A DNA stretch of 64,000 nt, taken from Nitrosomonadales bacterium. GTDB taxonomy: Bacteria > Pseudomonadota > Gammaproteobacteria > Burkholderiales > Gallionellaceae. Every line of letters begins with the position of its first letter. The stretch's first letter is position 1. Shown in pieces: positions 19,574 to 27,729 of this stretch. The position numbers and the translations under genes are program-made. The notes beneath the pieces were generated by a model, which saw nothing but the letters and a program-made list of their open reading frames with translations, did not search any database and was not told the origin of the DNA. The stretch covers positions 372,001 through 436,000 of the forward strand of contig JAHFQZ010000002.1 of assembly GCA_023259055.1 (NCBI GenBank). Direction: 5' to 3'.

Positions 19574-20524
19574 ATGTTCAATATTTATACGCTGGAAAAG
19601 GGGCGGTTGGTCAAGATACGTCCCGATGAAATCGCTACGCGCAAGCCGATTTGGGTGGATGCCATCGCCCCGAGCACTGAGGAGCGTGAATGGGTGGTCA
19701 ATACTTTCGCAATTACCCTGCCGCACCCCGAGCATTTGCGCGACATCGAAGCGAGCGCGCGGTTCTACGAGGAGAACGAAGAGCTGCATTTGCGTTCGGA
19801 TTTTTTGCTTGGCAAGGAAAGCGATTCGCGCAGCGTGATCGTAGCCTTTGTGCTGGCCGATAATGTGTTGTTCAGCGTGCATGATGAAGACTTGCCGGTG
19901 TTCCAGCACTTTCGCCTGCATTCGCATGTGCAGCCCGATCTTGTTGAGAATTGCCTCGATGTGCTGATCGATTTATACGGCTCGGATGTGGAATTTTCCG
20001 CCGATGCCCTGGAAGAGGCATACGCCGATCTTGGCGGTATCAGCGGCACGGTGCTCAACAGCACGCTCAGCGACAAGCAGGCCGGAGTGGCACTGGCGAA
20101 CATTGCCTTTGCGGAACACCTGAACGGGCGCATCCGCCGCAACTTGATGGATACCCGCCGCGCGGTTTCGTTCCTGATGCGCAGCAAATTGCTTGCGCCG
20201 GATCAGATGGCGGAGGCGCGACAGATCATGCAGGACATCGATTCGCTGGACGGGCATACCTCTTTTTTGTTCGACAAGATCAACTTCCTGATGAATACCA
20301 CTGTTGGTTTCATCAACATCAACCAGAACAAAATCGTGCGGCTGTTCTCGGTAGCCGCGGTGGCGCTGCTGCCGCCCACGCTGATCGCTTCCATATACGG
20401 GATGAACTTCAAGCACATGCCTGAGCTGGAATGGGCGAACGGCTATCCATTCGCTTTGGTGCTGATGGCGTTGTCTGTCGCGGCACCGTTCTGGATATTC
20501 CACCGCAAGGGATGGCTGAAATAG
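19574..20524 (+). CDS. corA: CorA-family magnesium/cobalt transporter
   Basis: The 316-aa protein has a large soluble N-terminal domain and two C-terminal membrane segments. The signature YGMNFKHMPELEWANGYP (GMN motif in the loop between the two helices) identifies CorA. A pentamer in the inner membrane carries Mg2+ (also Co2+ or Ni2+). It starts MFNIYTLEKGRLVKI. The gene follows thpR by 29 bp on the same strand. Confidence 0.94.
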   Translation: MFNIYTLEKGRLVKIRPDEIATRKPIWVDAIAPSTEEREWVVNTFAITLPHPEHLRDIEASARFYEENEELHLRSDFLLGKESDSRSVIVAFVLADNVLFSVHDEDLPVFQHFRLHSHVQPDLVENCLDVLIDLYGSDVEFSADALEEAYADLGGISGTVLNSTLSDKQAGVALANIAFAEHLNGRIRRNLMDTRRAVSFLMRSKLLAPDQMAEARQIMQDIDSLDGHTSFLFDKINFLMNTTVGFININQNKIVRLFSVAAVALLPPTLIASIYGMNFKHMPELEWANGYPFALVLMALSVAAPFWIFHRKGWLK

Positions 20525-20593
20525 AGCACCGTTGTGTGTAGAGTGTGCTCTGTTGCGCCAGAATAAATAAATTTGAAAGCAGGGTTTTTATAA

Positions 20594-21730
20594 GTGCTCC
20601 TGAAAATTAGCGTAACAAAACACATCAATAATTGCTCGATGCGCAACGCAGCATTATGCGTAGTGTTGTGCCTCTCAATTGTCCCAACGGCCCATGCCGG
20701 CATTGAGACGTTTTTGCAGTGCGCGCAGCAATACCCCGATAGTGAGATCGAACGCCTGAAATGCTACGATCAACAGGTGGTTTCCGAGCCTGCCATAACA
20801 CCGATAATTACGAAAAGCACTACCCCGGATGAAAAGGTTAAGGCAAGTTCAACACCCGCCATTTCCTCCGATGCCGCAACAAAAGGCAGCGCCGAGCGCA
20901 CGTACTTTACCAGGGCATGGAATCTGGATGATCTGTCCAATCTTGACCCGAGCAAGCTGGGAAGGCTGCAACCACATCGGCAAAACTATCTGATCATAAG
21001 GAAGACCAACAATCCAAACTCTAGCCCCAGTTCGCCGCTCGCCGACCATAACACGCTTACGCCTTATGATCTGGATGCGGGAGAGACCAAGTTTCAACTG
21101 AGTTTCAAGGCGGACATCGGCAGTCAGCAGCATATTAATTTTCTGGGCATCAAAACTTTTCGTCTGTGGGCGGCATACACACAGCAATCCAGCTGGCAGA
21201 TATTCAATACTCGAAGCTCATCACCGTTCCGTGAAACGAATTATGAGCCGGAACTGATCGCAACCTTGGGTACAGTCAACACATCCGGATTGAAACTTGT
21301 CAATTTCGGTTTAATACACCAATCGAATGGCCGCCCCCTTCCGGAATCACGCAGCTGGAACCGGATTTATCTGCAAGGAGGCTGGGAATGGAACAACAAT
21401 ACGTCCTTCATGGCGCGGGGCTGGTGGCGAATACCCGAGAGCCCGGCAAAAGACGACAATCCGGATATTACCGATTATGTCGGAAGAGCCGATCTTGTGG
21501 CGCGCTGGGAGCCTATGGATAAATCGCAGGCAGTGGCCTTGTTATGGCGTAACAATTTGAGAGGGACGCATAACCGCAGCTTCGTTCAGCTGGACTGGGC
21601 GACGCCGGCAAAATTCGGCAACGCTGCGCGTGTGCATGTTCAAATCACTTCCGGTTATGGCGAGAGCCTGATCGACTATAACCACTCTCAAACGACGCTC
21701 GGGTTAGGCTTTTCTTTCCGCGAATGGTAA
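20594..21730 (+). CDS. pldA: Outer-membrane phospholipase A
   Basis: The protein (378 aa from the GTG at 20594, or 363 aa from ATG 20639) begins with a signal peptide ending PTAHA. A polar linker follows, then a 12-strand-type barrel. The OMPLA active site is clear: HQSNGRPLPESRSWNRIYLQ contains the catalytic His and Ser in the family order. The enzyme is calcium-dependent and hydrolyses phospholipids in the outer leaflet of the outer membrane. The start is uncertain because neither candidate has a strong ribosome-binding site. Confidence 0.9.
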   Translation: MLLKISVTKHINNCSMRNAALCVVLCLSIVPTAHAGIETFLQCAQQYPDSEIERLKCYDQQVVSEPAITPIITKSTTPDEKVKASSTPAISSDAATKGSAERTYFTRAWNLDDLSNLDPSKLGRLQPHRQNYLIIRKTNNPNSSPSSPLADHNTLTPYDLDAGETKFQLSFKADIGSQQHINFLGIKTFRLWAAYTQQSSWQIFNTRSSSPFRETNYEPELIATLGTVNTSGLKLVNFGLIHQSNGRPLPESRSWNRIYLQGGWEWNNNTSFMARGWWRIPESPAKDDNPDITDYVGRADLVARWEPMDKSQAVALLWRNNLRGTHNRSFVQLDWATPAKFGNAARVHVQITSGYGESLIDYNHSQTTLGLGFSFREW

Positions 21731-21742
21731 AGGGTCGGCGAA

Positions 21743-22744
21743 TCAGCTTATCGTCAATATGATTTTCCCGGATACGCCGCCTTTTTCGATAAGGCGGTGG
21801 GCTTCGGCCGCCTTTTCCAGCGGCAGCGCATACGAGACCAGCACGCCGAGCTCGCCTGCCTCGATGAGTTTCGCACCCTGCTCGAGTATTTTGCGCTGGC
21901 GGATACGCTCGTCGTGAAGCTTCATCAGCTGCGGTGTAAGCATCAGCTCATAACACAGCGTCAGATTGCGCATCCGCGCCACTTGCACGTCTTCGACAGT
22001 TAGCGGGGTGGCGAGCAGGCTGACAATTTTTCCGCCGATGCGCGCGGCATTCAATGAACGTTTGAAAACTTCTCCGCCTATCGTGTCGAGCACCACGTCA
22101 ACACCTTTGCCGCCCGACCATTCCACCACGTCCTGCACGAACTCTTCTTCCTTGTAGCGGATGATTTTCTCCGCTTCGAGCCCTTGCGCCAGCCCTTCTT
22201 TTTTGTCGTCGCTGACCGTGACGGCAACCCGTGCGCCCAGATGCCTGGCAAGCTGCACCGCAATATGCCCCACGCCGCCGGCGCCGCCATGAATCAAAAT
22301 GGTTTGCCCGGCCTGCAAATTGGCACGCTCGATCAGGGCTTCCCACGCCGTGATCAGCACCAGCGGCATTGCTGCGCTGTCCTGCAAACCAAGACTGGGC
22401 GGGCTTGCAGCGCAGTAATCTTCATGCACCGTTGTGTATTCGGCGTAGCACCCCGGCTCGTCGCCGATGCCGCCATTGCAGAAATATACTGCATCACCCT
22501 CCTTGAAGCGCGTCACCGCGCTGCCGACCCGCTCCACGATGCCTGCACCGTCGCAGCCGAGAATCGCGGGCAGCTTGTTGGGATAATAAATCGGCTTGGC
22601 GCGCAGTTTGGTATCGATCGGGTTCACCCCGGCAGCAGTGAGTTTGACGCGCAGATAGTGCGGCGAAGCCAATTCCGGTTTATCAATAGTGTACATGGCC
22701 AGCATATCGGGGCTGCCGGCGGCGGTCATCAGAATGGCTTTCAT
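21743..22744 (-). CDS. Zinc-type/quinone oxidoreductase of the MDR family
   Basis: The 333-aa protein matches the medium-chain dehydrogenase/reductase family, quinone-oxidoreductase branch. It has a GroES-like N-terminal domain (LTAAGVNPIDTKLRAKP, GCDGAGIVERVGSAV). The Rossmann domain contains ILIHGGAGGVGHIAVQLAR, an NADPH-binding loop. The catalytic zinc ligands of alcohol dehydrogenases are not evident. Likely an NADPH-dependent quinone or enone reductase; the substrate is unknown. It converges with pldA and diverges from aroC. Confidence 0.85.
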   Translation of the reverse strand: MKAILMTAAGSPDMLAMYTIDKPELASPHYLRVKLTAAGVNPIDTKLRAKPIYYPNKLPAILGCDGAGIVERVGSAVTRFKEGDAVYFCNGGIGDEPGCYAEYTTVHEDYCAASPPSLGLQDSAAMPLVLITAWEALIERANLQAGQTILIHGGAGGVGHIAVQLARHLGARVAVTVSDDKKEGLAQGLEAEKIIRYKEEEFVQDVVEWSGGKGVDVVLDTIGGEVFKRSLNAARIGGKIVSLLATPLTVEDVQVARMRNLTLCYELMLTPQLMKLHDERIRQRKILEQGAKLIEAGELGVLVSYALPLEKAAEAHRLIEKGGVSGKIILTIS

Positions 22745-22820
22745 GGTGCTCTCTCTAGCATAGTGGGAGGGGTCGGTGCGCTATGTTAAACTCTACACAT
22801 CGTTTTTGCGAGACAACATT

Positions 22821-23909
22821 ATGTCTGGAAATACCCTGGGTACACTATTCACGGTGACTTCATTCGGCGAATCGCACGGCGCGGCAATCGGCTGTATCGT
22901 CGATGGCTGTCCGCCGGGCATGGCATTGTGCGAAGCCGACATCCAGCATGACCTCGACCGGCGCAAGCCCGGCACCTCGCGCCACGTCACGCAAAGGCGC
23001 GAATCGGACACCGTGGAAATCCTCTCGGGCGTGTTCGAAGGCAAGACCACCGGTACGCCGATTGCGCTGCTGATCCGCAACGAAGACCAGCGCAGCAAGG
23101 ACTACGGCAGCATCGCCGAAACCTTCCGCCCCGGCCACGCCGACTACACGTACTGGCAGAAATATGGTATCCGCGACCATCGCGGCGGCGGGCGCGCGTC
23201 GGCGCGCGAAACGGCGGGACGCGTCGCCGCGGGCGCCATCGCGAAGAAATGGCTGAAAGAAAAACACGGCGTGACCGTGCGCGGCTACCTTGCGCAGCTC
23301 GGCGAGATTTCAATTCCGTTCAAGAACTGGGACGACGTGGACAACAACCCGTTCTTCGCGCCGGACGCCGGCGTGGTGCAGTCGCTGGAAGACTACATGG
23401 ACGCGTTACGTAAGTCCGGCGACTCCATCGGCGCAAGGCTGACGGTCGTTGCGCACAACGTCCCGGTCGGCTGGGGCGAGCCGGTGTTCGACCGCCTCGA
23501 TGCCGAGATCGCCTACGCGCTGATGAGCATCAACGCGGTCAAGGCCGTGGAGATCGGCGCAGGTTTCAATTGTGTTACGCAGAAGGGCAGCGAGCATGGC
23601 GACGAAATGACACCGAAAGGTTTTTTATCGAACAATGCGGGTGGCATTCTCGGGGGCATTTCCACCGGGCAGGATATTGTCGCGCACTACGCCGTGAAGC
23701 CTACCTCGAGCATCCGCATCCCGCGCCGCTCGATCAATAAGGCGGGCGAGGCGGTAGAGGTGTCCACCGAAGGCCGCCACGATCCGTGCGTTGGTATTCG
23801 CGCTACGCCGATTGCGGAGGCGATGGTGGCGCTGGTGCTGATTGACCATGCGTTAAGGCATCGTGGGCAGAATGGGGATGTGGTTTGTGGGACGCCGAAG
23901 TTGCGTTGA
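22821..23909 (+). CDS. aroC: Chorismate synthase
   Basis: AroC (362 aa) makes chorismate from EPSP with reduced FMN, the last step of the shikimate pathway. Family signatures are visible: [19 protein letters not shown] near the start, [18 protein letters not shown], and [10 protein letters not shown] and [13 protein letters not shown] towards the end. ATG 22821 was chosen because the conserved start [20 protein letters not shown] begins there. Chorismate feeds pabB and the chorismatase found further right. A foreign-looking gene overlaps its 3' end. Confidence 0.97.
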   Translation: MSGNTLGTLFTVTSFGESHGAAIGCIVDGCPPGMALCEADIQHDLDRRKPGTSRHVTQRRESDTVEILSGVFEGKTTGTPIALLIRNEDQRSKDYGSIAETFRPGHADYTYWQKYGIRDHRGGGRASARETAGRVAAGAIAKKWLKEKHGVTVRGYLAQLGEISIPFKNWDDVDNNPFFAPDAGVVQSLEDYMDALRKSGDSIGARLTVVAHNVPVGWGEPVFDRLDAEIAYALMSINAVKAVEIGAGFNCVTQKGSEHGDEMTPKGFLSNNAGGILGGISTGQDIVAHYAVKPTSSIRIPRRSINKAGEAVEVSTEGRHDPCVGIRATPIAEAMVALVLIDHALRHRGQNGDVVCGTPKLR

Positions 23910-24619
23910 AGCCTGTGGCTGAGATTGATGAGCTTTTTCTGCGGTGGCAAGCATCTCTGCGCAGCAATATCAGCTACGCTGGCCTTTTTGCAAAAAATCC
24001 AATTGCATATAAATGGAAAGCCAACTCTCGCAGCTTGCTGCTACGAGAATGCGTGCACTGGAGAACTTTTGATCTTTTGAAGCAGGCACATACCTTGTTT
24101 GCACAAAATCACGTACTTGGTAGCCGCATACTCTTGCGGAGCGCTTTGGAGTCAGTTGCAATCCTGATCTACCTTAACCAAATGACGAAATGTGTTTTGG
24201 ACGGGACGCTTGATTTTTATACCTTCTCTGATAAAACCAGCCAACTTCTACTAGGTTCGCGGAATAAAACTACAAAGCATGACTCAATCAGTATAGTCAC
24301 TGTCCTGACGCAGAGCGATAAGAGGTACAAAGGCATTTTGGATGTTTACGAGGATTTGTGTGAAAGCGCACATCCAAATTTCGAGGGTGTGTGTTTTGGC
24401 TATGCTCGTGTTGATTTTGACCAGCATGAAACGAATTTTTCAAATAATTGGGCTGAGATGTGGAGCGATAGGCACCTACCTTTGGTCAAGCTAATAGCTA
24501 CAGTTTTTGAGCATGAATACAAGGAAGTCTGGCCACAGCAATTTGAAAAACTCGAGACCTGGCTTGAAGAGCATGATGCTGAGCTTGAGGCTACTAAAGA
24601 GGCAAATTCAGCAAGGTGA
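23885..24619 (+). CDS. Hypothetical helical protein overlapping aroC
   Basis: The 244-aa product has no family I can name with confidence. It is mostly helical with [21 protein letters not shown] (shown in part) near residue 85 and [11 protein letters not shown] near 160. This resembles DUF5677-like or HEPN-related helical proteins, but the match is weak. The start is unclear: TTG 23885, TTG 23906 and GTG 23915 are all possible, and all lie in or just after the aroC stop region. Base composition is clearly more AT-rich than aroC and the nitroreductase gene on either side, which suggests an inserted accessory gene. Confidence 0.6.
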   Translation: MWDAEVALKPVAEIDELFLRWQASLRSNISYAGLFAKNPIAYKWKANSRSLLLRECVHWRTFDLLKQAHTLFAQNHVLGSRILLRSALESVAILIYLNQMTKCVLDGTLDFYTFSDKTSQLLLGSRNKTTKHDSISIVTVLTQSDKRYKGILDVYEDLCESAHPNFEGVCFGYARVDFDQHETNFSNNWAEMWSDRHLPLVKLIATVFEHEYKEVWPQQFEKLETWLEEHDAELEATKEANSAR

Positions 24620-24660
24620 TGTGTGGCTGAATGGCTTAAAATTAATAAGGGAGGAAATAC

Positions 24661-25245
24661 ATGCAACTCGACGACCGCAGCCTGGACATCATCTTCCGCG
24701 AAGCGCACACCCACAGCAACTGGCTGGACAAGCCGGTCAGCGACGAGCTGCTGCACCAGATTTATGACCTGATGAAATGGGCGCCGACCAGCGCCAATAG
24801 TTGTCCGGGGCGTTTCGTGTTCGTGCGTAGCGCGGAGGCGAAGCAGCGTTTGCTTCCCGCGATGGCGCCGGGCAACGTGGAAAAGACACGTGCTGCGCCG
24901 GTGACTGTCATCGTCGGCTACGACCTCGAGTTTTACGAAAAGCTGCCGAAGCTGTATCCGCCAGCCGATGCGCGTTCGTGGTACGTTGGTAACCAGCCGC
25001 TGATCGACAAGACCGCTTTCCGCAACGGCACGCTGCAGGGTGCTTATCTGCTGATTGCCGCGCGTGCGCTCGGGCTCGACGCGGGGCCGATGTCCGGCTT
25101 TGACAATGAAAAAGTGGACAAGGAGTTTTTTGCGGGCACCAGGGTCAAGTCAAACTTCGTGATCAACCTCGGCTACGGCGACAGCAGCAAACTGTTCTCG
25201 CGCAATCCGCGACTGCCGTTCGAGGAAGCGGCGCAAATTTTATAG
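24661..25245 (+). CDS. Nitroreductase-family protein (RutE/HadB-like)
   Basis: The 194-aa flavoprotein resembles the RutE-type malonic semialdehyde reductase branch of the nitroreductase family. Visible features are [20 protein letters not shown] at the N-terminus, [17 protein letters not shown] (FMN-binding Ser/Asn) and [16 protein letters not shown]. Other rut genes are absent nearby, so the true substrate is open. GGGAGG lies eight bases before the ATG, a strong ribosome-binding site. Confidence 0.85.
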   Translation: MQLDDRSLDIIFREAHTHSNWLDKPVSDELLHQIYDLMKWAPTSANSCPGRFVFVRSAEAKQRLLPAMAPGNVEKTRAAPVTVIVGYDLEFYEKLPKLYPPADARSWYVGNQPLIDKTAFRNGTLQGAYLLIAARALGLDAGPMSGFDNEKVDKEFFAGTRVKSNFVINLGYGDSSKLFSRNPRLPFEEAAQIL

Positions 25246-25249
25246 GTAA

Positions 25250-26890
25250 CTACCGAATCCGCCGGTATAGCCGATAGTGTTCTTTCTGGTCGTCCTTGCG
25301 GCTGCCCTCCCAGATTTTTTTCCAGCGCGACTCGTCGAGCAGCGGCTTGGATAATTTGTTGCCCTGGATCAGGTGCAAATCGCAACGATTTTCGAGGTCA
25401 GTTTGCGTAATGATGTTGCCGAAATAATGCAGCATGGCGAGCTGATTTTCGTCCAGTTGCGTGCGCTTGATGCACAGGTATTGCTGCGGCATGGCATGTT
25501 TCAGCGATGCGACCATGCTCCGGTAGCTCTTGCCGCTGTCCAGCCAAGGAAGCCAGAGCGTCATCGCAAGCATCCAGATCAGCGTGATACCGGCCGCCCA
25601 ATTTACTACCGAGCGGCGCATCGAGCGGCCGACTCGCCACACCACAACCAGCCACAGTACGGTGGCGATGATGGCGATGACAAAGGGCGCAGTTTGTACC
25701 TCGGGATCGAATCCGGGCTGAAAATCTCTCAGCAAACGCGTGATTTTGGCGTTGTTATTCAGCAGCAAGCCTCCCCAGCCCCACCACAGCATGATGGTGA
25801 GCAGCGCGAAAGTCATTATCCCGAACCAGTCCAGCGCATTGGCCGCGCCGCGTTTCAGTGTGGATAGCGAGGCAGCCGCCAGTAATGTTATCGGCAGCAA
25901 CATAGGCAGCGCGAACACTTCCCTGATGTTGGGGACGAAGCTGAGTGTTACGAGCATTACCGCCAAACTGACCAGCGGTAATTGCAAGTCGTCGCGCTGG
26001 GACAACCGATTGCGCGATTGCCACACAACCCAGGCCGCCAGCGGCAGGGCAGGCCATGCCAGCCAAGGCAGGTTCTTCAGGTAATAGAATGATTCAAGGT
26101 TCGGCCCATGTTTTGCATAGTCCAGCCAGTTGCCGATATTGTTTGACCATGCCCAGTCGGAGAACAGCTGCGGTGAGCGCAGATACAGCAGCAACGGCCA
26201 GATAGTCAGCCACGGCAGGGCAATCAGGGCTGCAACTGCAATACTGAAAAAGTAATTTTTCAGCCGCCATTTTTCAAACAGCGCGGGCAACAGCGCGGCT
26301 GTCAGCGTGAACAATATTGGCGAGATAAATCCCTTGGCCATGAAACCAATGCCGACGCCCGTGCCGATCAGCAAGCCGGCGCGAGTGTAACGTTCCTGGC
26401 TATGTGCAAAGCCATGCAGCATCATTGCGCAACCGGTCAGCAGCGCGAGGTCGGTAATCATCTCATGTGAGCGCACCAGCATTCCGATGCAGCCGATCAG
26501 GATGATGGCCGCAGCCCAACCGCGATTTTCGCCATACAGTTTGCGGCCCGCGAGGCCGATGAACAGCAGGGTCATCGAGGTGAAGAAACCGCTGGCAAGT
26601 CGCGCGCCGTCATGCAGCGGCAGCAGCGGCGAAAATAGTCTGGCGAACAGCGCGCCGGTCCAATAGAACAGCGGCGGCTTGTCCATAAAAGGCTCGCCCG
26701 CAATGGCTGGCACCAGCCAATCGCCGCTTTGCAGGATCGAATAAATCAGCCCGAAGCTATAAGTCTCGTCCGGTTTCCAGGGGTCGTGCCCGACCAGTCC
26801 TGTGCCCAACCAGACCAGGCACAGCATCCCGAGCATCATCGCTTTGGCGGGCGTGATCGGGTTGGGGTCGGTGGGTTTAATGAAGTACAT
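25250..26890 (-). CDS. ArnT/PMT-like membrane glycosyltransferase
   Basis: The 546-aa protein has about 12 hydrophobic segments. The first periplasmic loop carries the PMT-type acidic motif in HDPWKPDETYSFGLIYSI, and further on FMDKPPLFYWTGALFARL, typical of ArnT-like (PMT_2/GT83) enzymes. These inner-membrane enzymes transfer a sugar from a polyprenyl carrier to lipid A or other acceptors on the periplasmic side. No arn genes are nearby, so the sugar and acceptor are unknown. It converges with the nitroreductase gene. Confidence 0.85.
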   Translation of the reverse strand: MYFIKPTDPNPITPAKAMMLGMLCLVWLGTGLVGHDPWKPDETYSFGLIYSILQSGDWLVPAIAGEPFMDKPPLFYWTGALFARLFSPLLPLHDGARLASGFFTSMTLLFIGLAGRKLYGENRGWAAAIILIGCIGMLVRSHEMITDLALLTGCAMMLHGFAHSQERYTRAGLLIGTGVGIGFMAKGFISPILFTLTAALLPALFEKWRLKNYFFSIAVAALIALPWLTIWPLLLYLRSPQLFSDWAWSNNIGNWLDYAKHGPNLESFYYLKNLPWLAWPALPLAAWVVWQSRNRLSQRDDLQLPLVSLAVMLVTLSFVPNIREVFALPMLLPITLLAAASLSTLKRGAANALDWFGIMTFALLTIMLWWGWGGLLLNNNAKITRLLRDFQPGFDPEVQTAPFVIAIIATVLWLVVVWRVGRSMRRSVVNWAAGITLIWMLAMTLWLPWLDSGKSYRSMVASLKHAMPQQYLCIKRTQLDENQLAMLHYFGNIITQTDLENRCDLHLIQGNKLSKPLLDESRWKKIWEGSRKDDQKEHYRLYRRIR

Positions 26891-26942
26891 GCGTATCCTA
26901 AATCCGATGCCGGATTGTCAGGGTGAAATTGTCGCCGCAAAT

Positions 26943-26968
26943 AAAAAAGGCAGCAAACGCTGCCTTTT
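26943..26968 (-). terminator. Rho-independent terminator of rpmE
   Basis: AAAAGGCAGC at 26945-26954 pairs with GCTGCCTTTT at 26959-26968 around a four-base loop. Read on the minus strand, the stem is followed by a T-run. It lies 26 bp after the rpmE stop. Confidence 0.85.
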
Positions 26969-26993
26969 GATGGAACGGCTGCGCGAAGTTCCG

Positions 26994-27209
26994 TTACGCT
27001 GCAGTCTTGGTGCCGTATTTCTGGCGGAATTTATCGATGCGGCCTGCGGTGTCCACAATTTTTTGCGTGCCGGTATAGAACGGGTGGCATTCGGAACAAA
27101 CTTCGACGTTCAGGGCCGGTTTGCCTATCACGGACTTGGTCTTGAAGCTGTTGCCGCAACTGCACGTTACGGTGAGTTCTGTGTAATTAGGGTGGATATC
27201 TGCTTTCAT
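26994..27209 (-). CDS. rpmE: 50S ribosomal protein L31, zinc-binding form
   Basis: L31 (71 aa) starts [20 protein letters not shown]. The zinc ligands are present: CSCG near residue 16 and CSECH near 37, the C+ type of L31. It binds the large subunit near the inter-subunit bridge. ATG 27207-27209 was chosen because AAGGAAAG precedes it and it matches the family start; an upstream in-frame start would add unrelated residues. The gene has its own terminator. Confidence 0.96.
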   Translation of the reverse strand: MKADIHPNYTELTVTCSCGNSFKTKSVIGKPALNVEVCSECHPFYTGTQKIVDTAGRIDKFRQKYGTKTAA

Positions 27210-27340
27210 TTTCTTTCCTTGCGAGTAGTTTGGTGCGGCGGGTGTACGCACTCTGGTGTTGCATAAGGGCGCGCATTATCCATAAAAATAGGGGGTTGCG
27301 CAAATATTTAATATGAAGCTCGCGTAGCGAATCCGCATCC

Positions 27341-27434
27341 CTCTCTCCCGCAAGCGGGAGAGAGCCAGGAGAGAGGGAAACGGGCATGGCGGATTTCATT
27401 ATCAGACGCGGCTTTATTGTTTGCCATGCCCGTT
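27341..27434. repeat. Hairpin repeat and 12-bp inverted repeat after ybdD
   Basis: CTCTCTCCCG at 27341-27350 pairs with CGGGAGAGAG at 27355-27364, a CCCTCTCCC-GCAAG-type dispersed repeat related to those at 37081-37100 and 40347-40371. Next, AACGGGCATGGC (27379-27390) pairs with GCCATGCCCGTT (27423-27434), which overlaps the ybdD stop codon. These could end or stabilise the cstA-ybdD transcript. The spacer up to rpmE (27210-27432) holds no gene. Confidence 0.55.
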
Positions 27435-27729
27435 AACAACAGCGTTTCACCCCCGCCCATTTTTGCTGCTGCTGGTGCGCAAACCATACCTCGCGATCGA
27501 GCGGGCGGATGCCGGGATGCGCGGCGGTGTGGTGCGCCAGATAACGCTCGTAACCGTCATCGCCGCTGAGTTCGCGGATGGCCTTCCATCCTTTTTTACA
27601 CAATTCAGGGGCCGTAGCGAGCGGCTTGAGTGCAAGGCGCACGGAGCGCAGCCACCGGAATGTATAGGTGAATACATGAGGATGGCGAGCACCGCGCAAC
27701 GCGGCAATCGAGTCGCGCAGTAGGTCCAT
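27433..27729 (-). CDS. YbdD/YjiX family protein
   Basis: The 98-aa protein ends in the YbdD/YjiX (DUF466) pattern: GYERYLAHHTAAHPGIRPLD, FAHQQQQKWAGVKRCC. The family is small, cytosolic and commonly encoded after cstA. Here ATG 27727-27729 overlaps the cstA stop (TGATG), showing translational coupling. The N-terminal 40 residues are longer than usual for the family. YbdD-like proteins are thought to assist pyruvate uptake by CstA-type carriers. Confidence 0.85.
   Translation of the reverse strand: MDLLRDSIAALRGARHPHVFTYTFRWLRSVRLALKPLATAPELCKKGWKAIRELSGDDGYERYLAHHTAAHPGIRPLDREVWFAHQQQQKWAGVKRCC

Noticed and set aside
20523..20551. Terminator after corA (AGAGCAC/GTGCTCT)
   Set aside because: The loop is long (15 bases) and no T-run follows, so the support is too weak.
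27341..27364. CRISPR-like repeat
   Set aside because: Single hairpin copy here; related copies are dispersed singly in the window with no regular spacers or cas genes.
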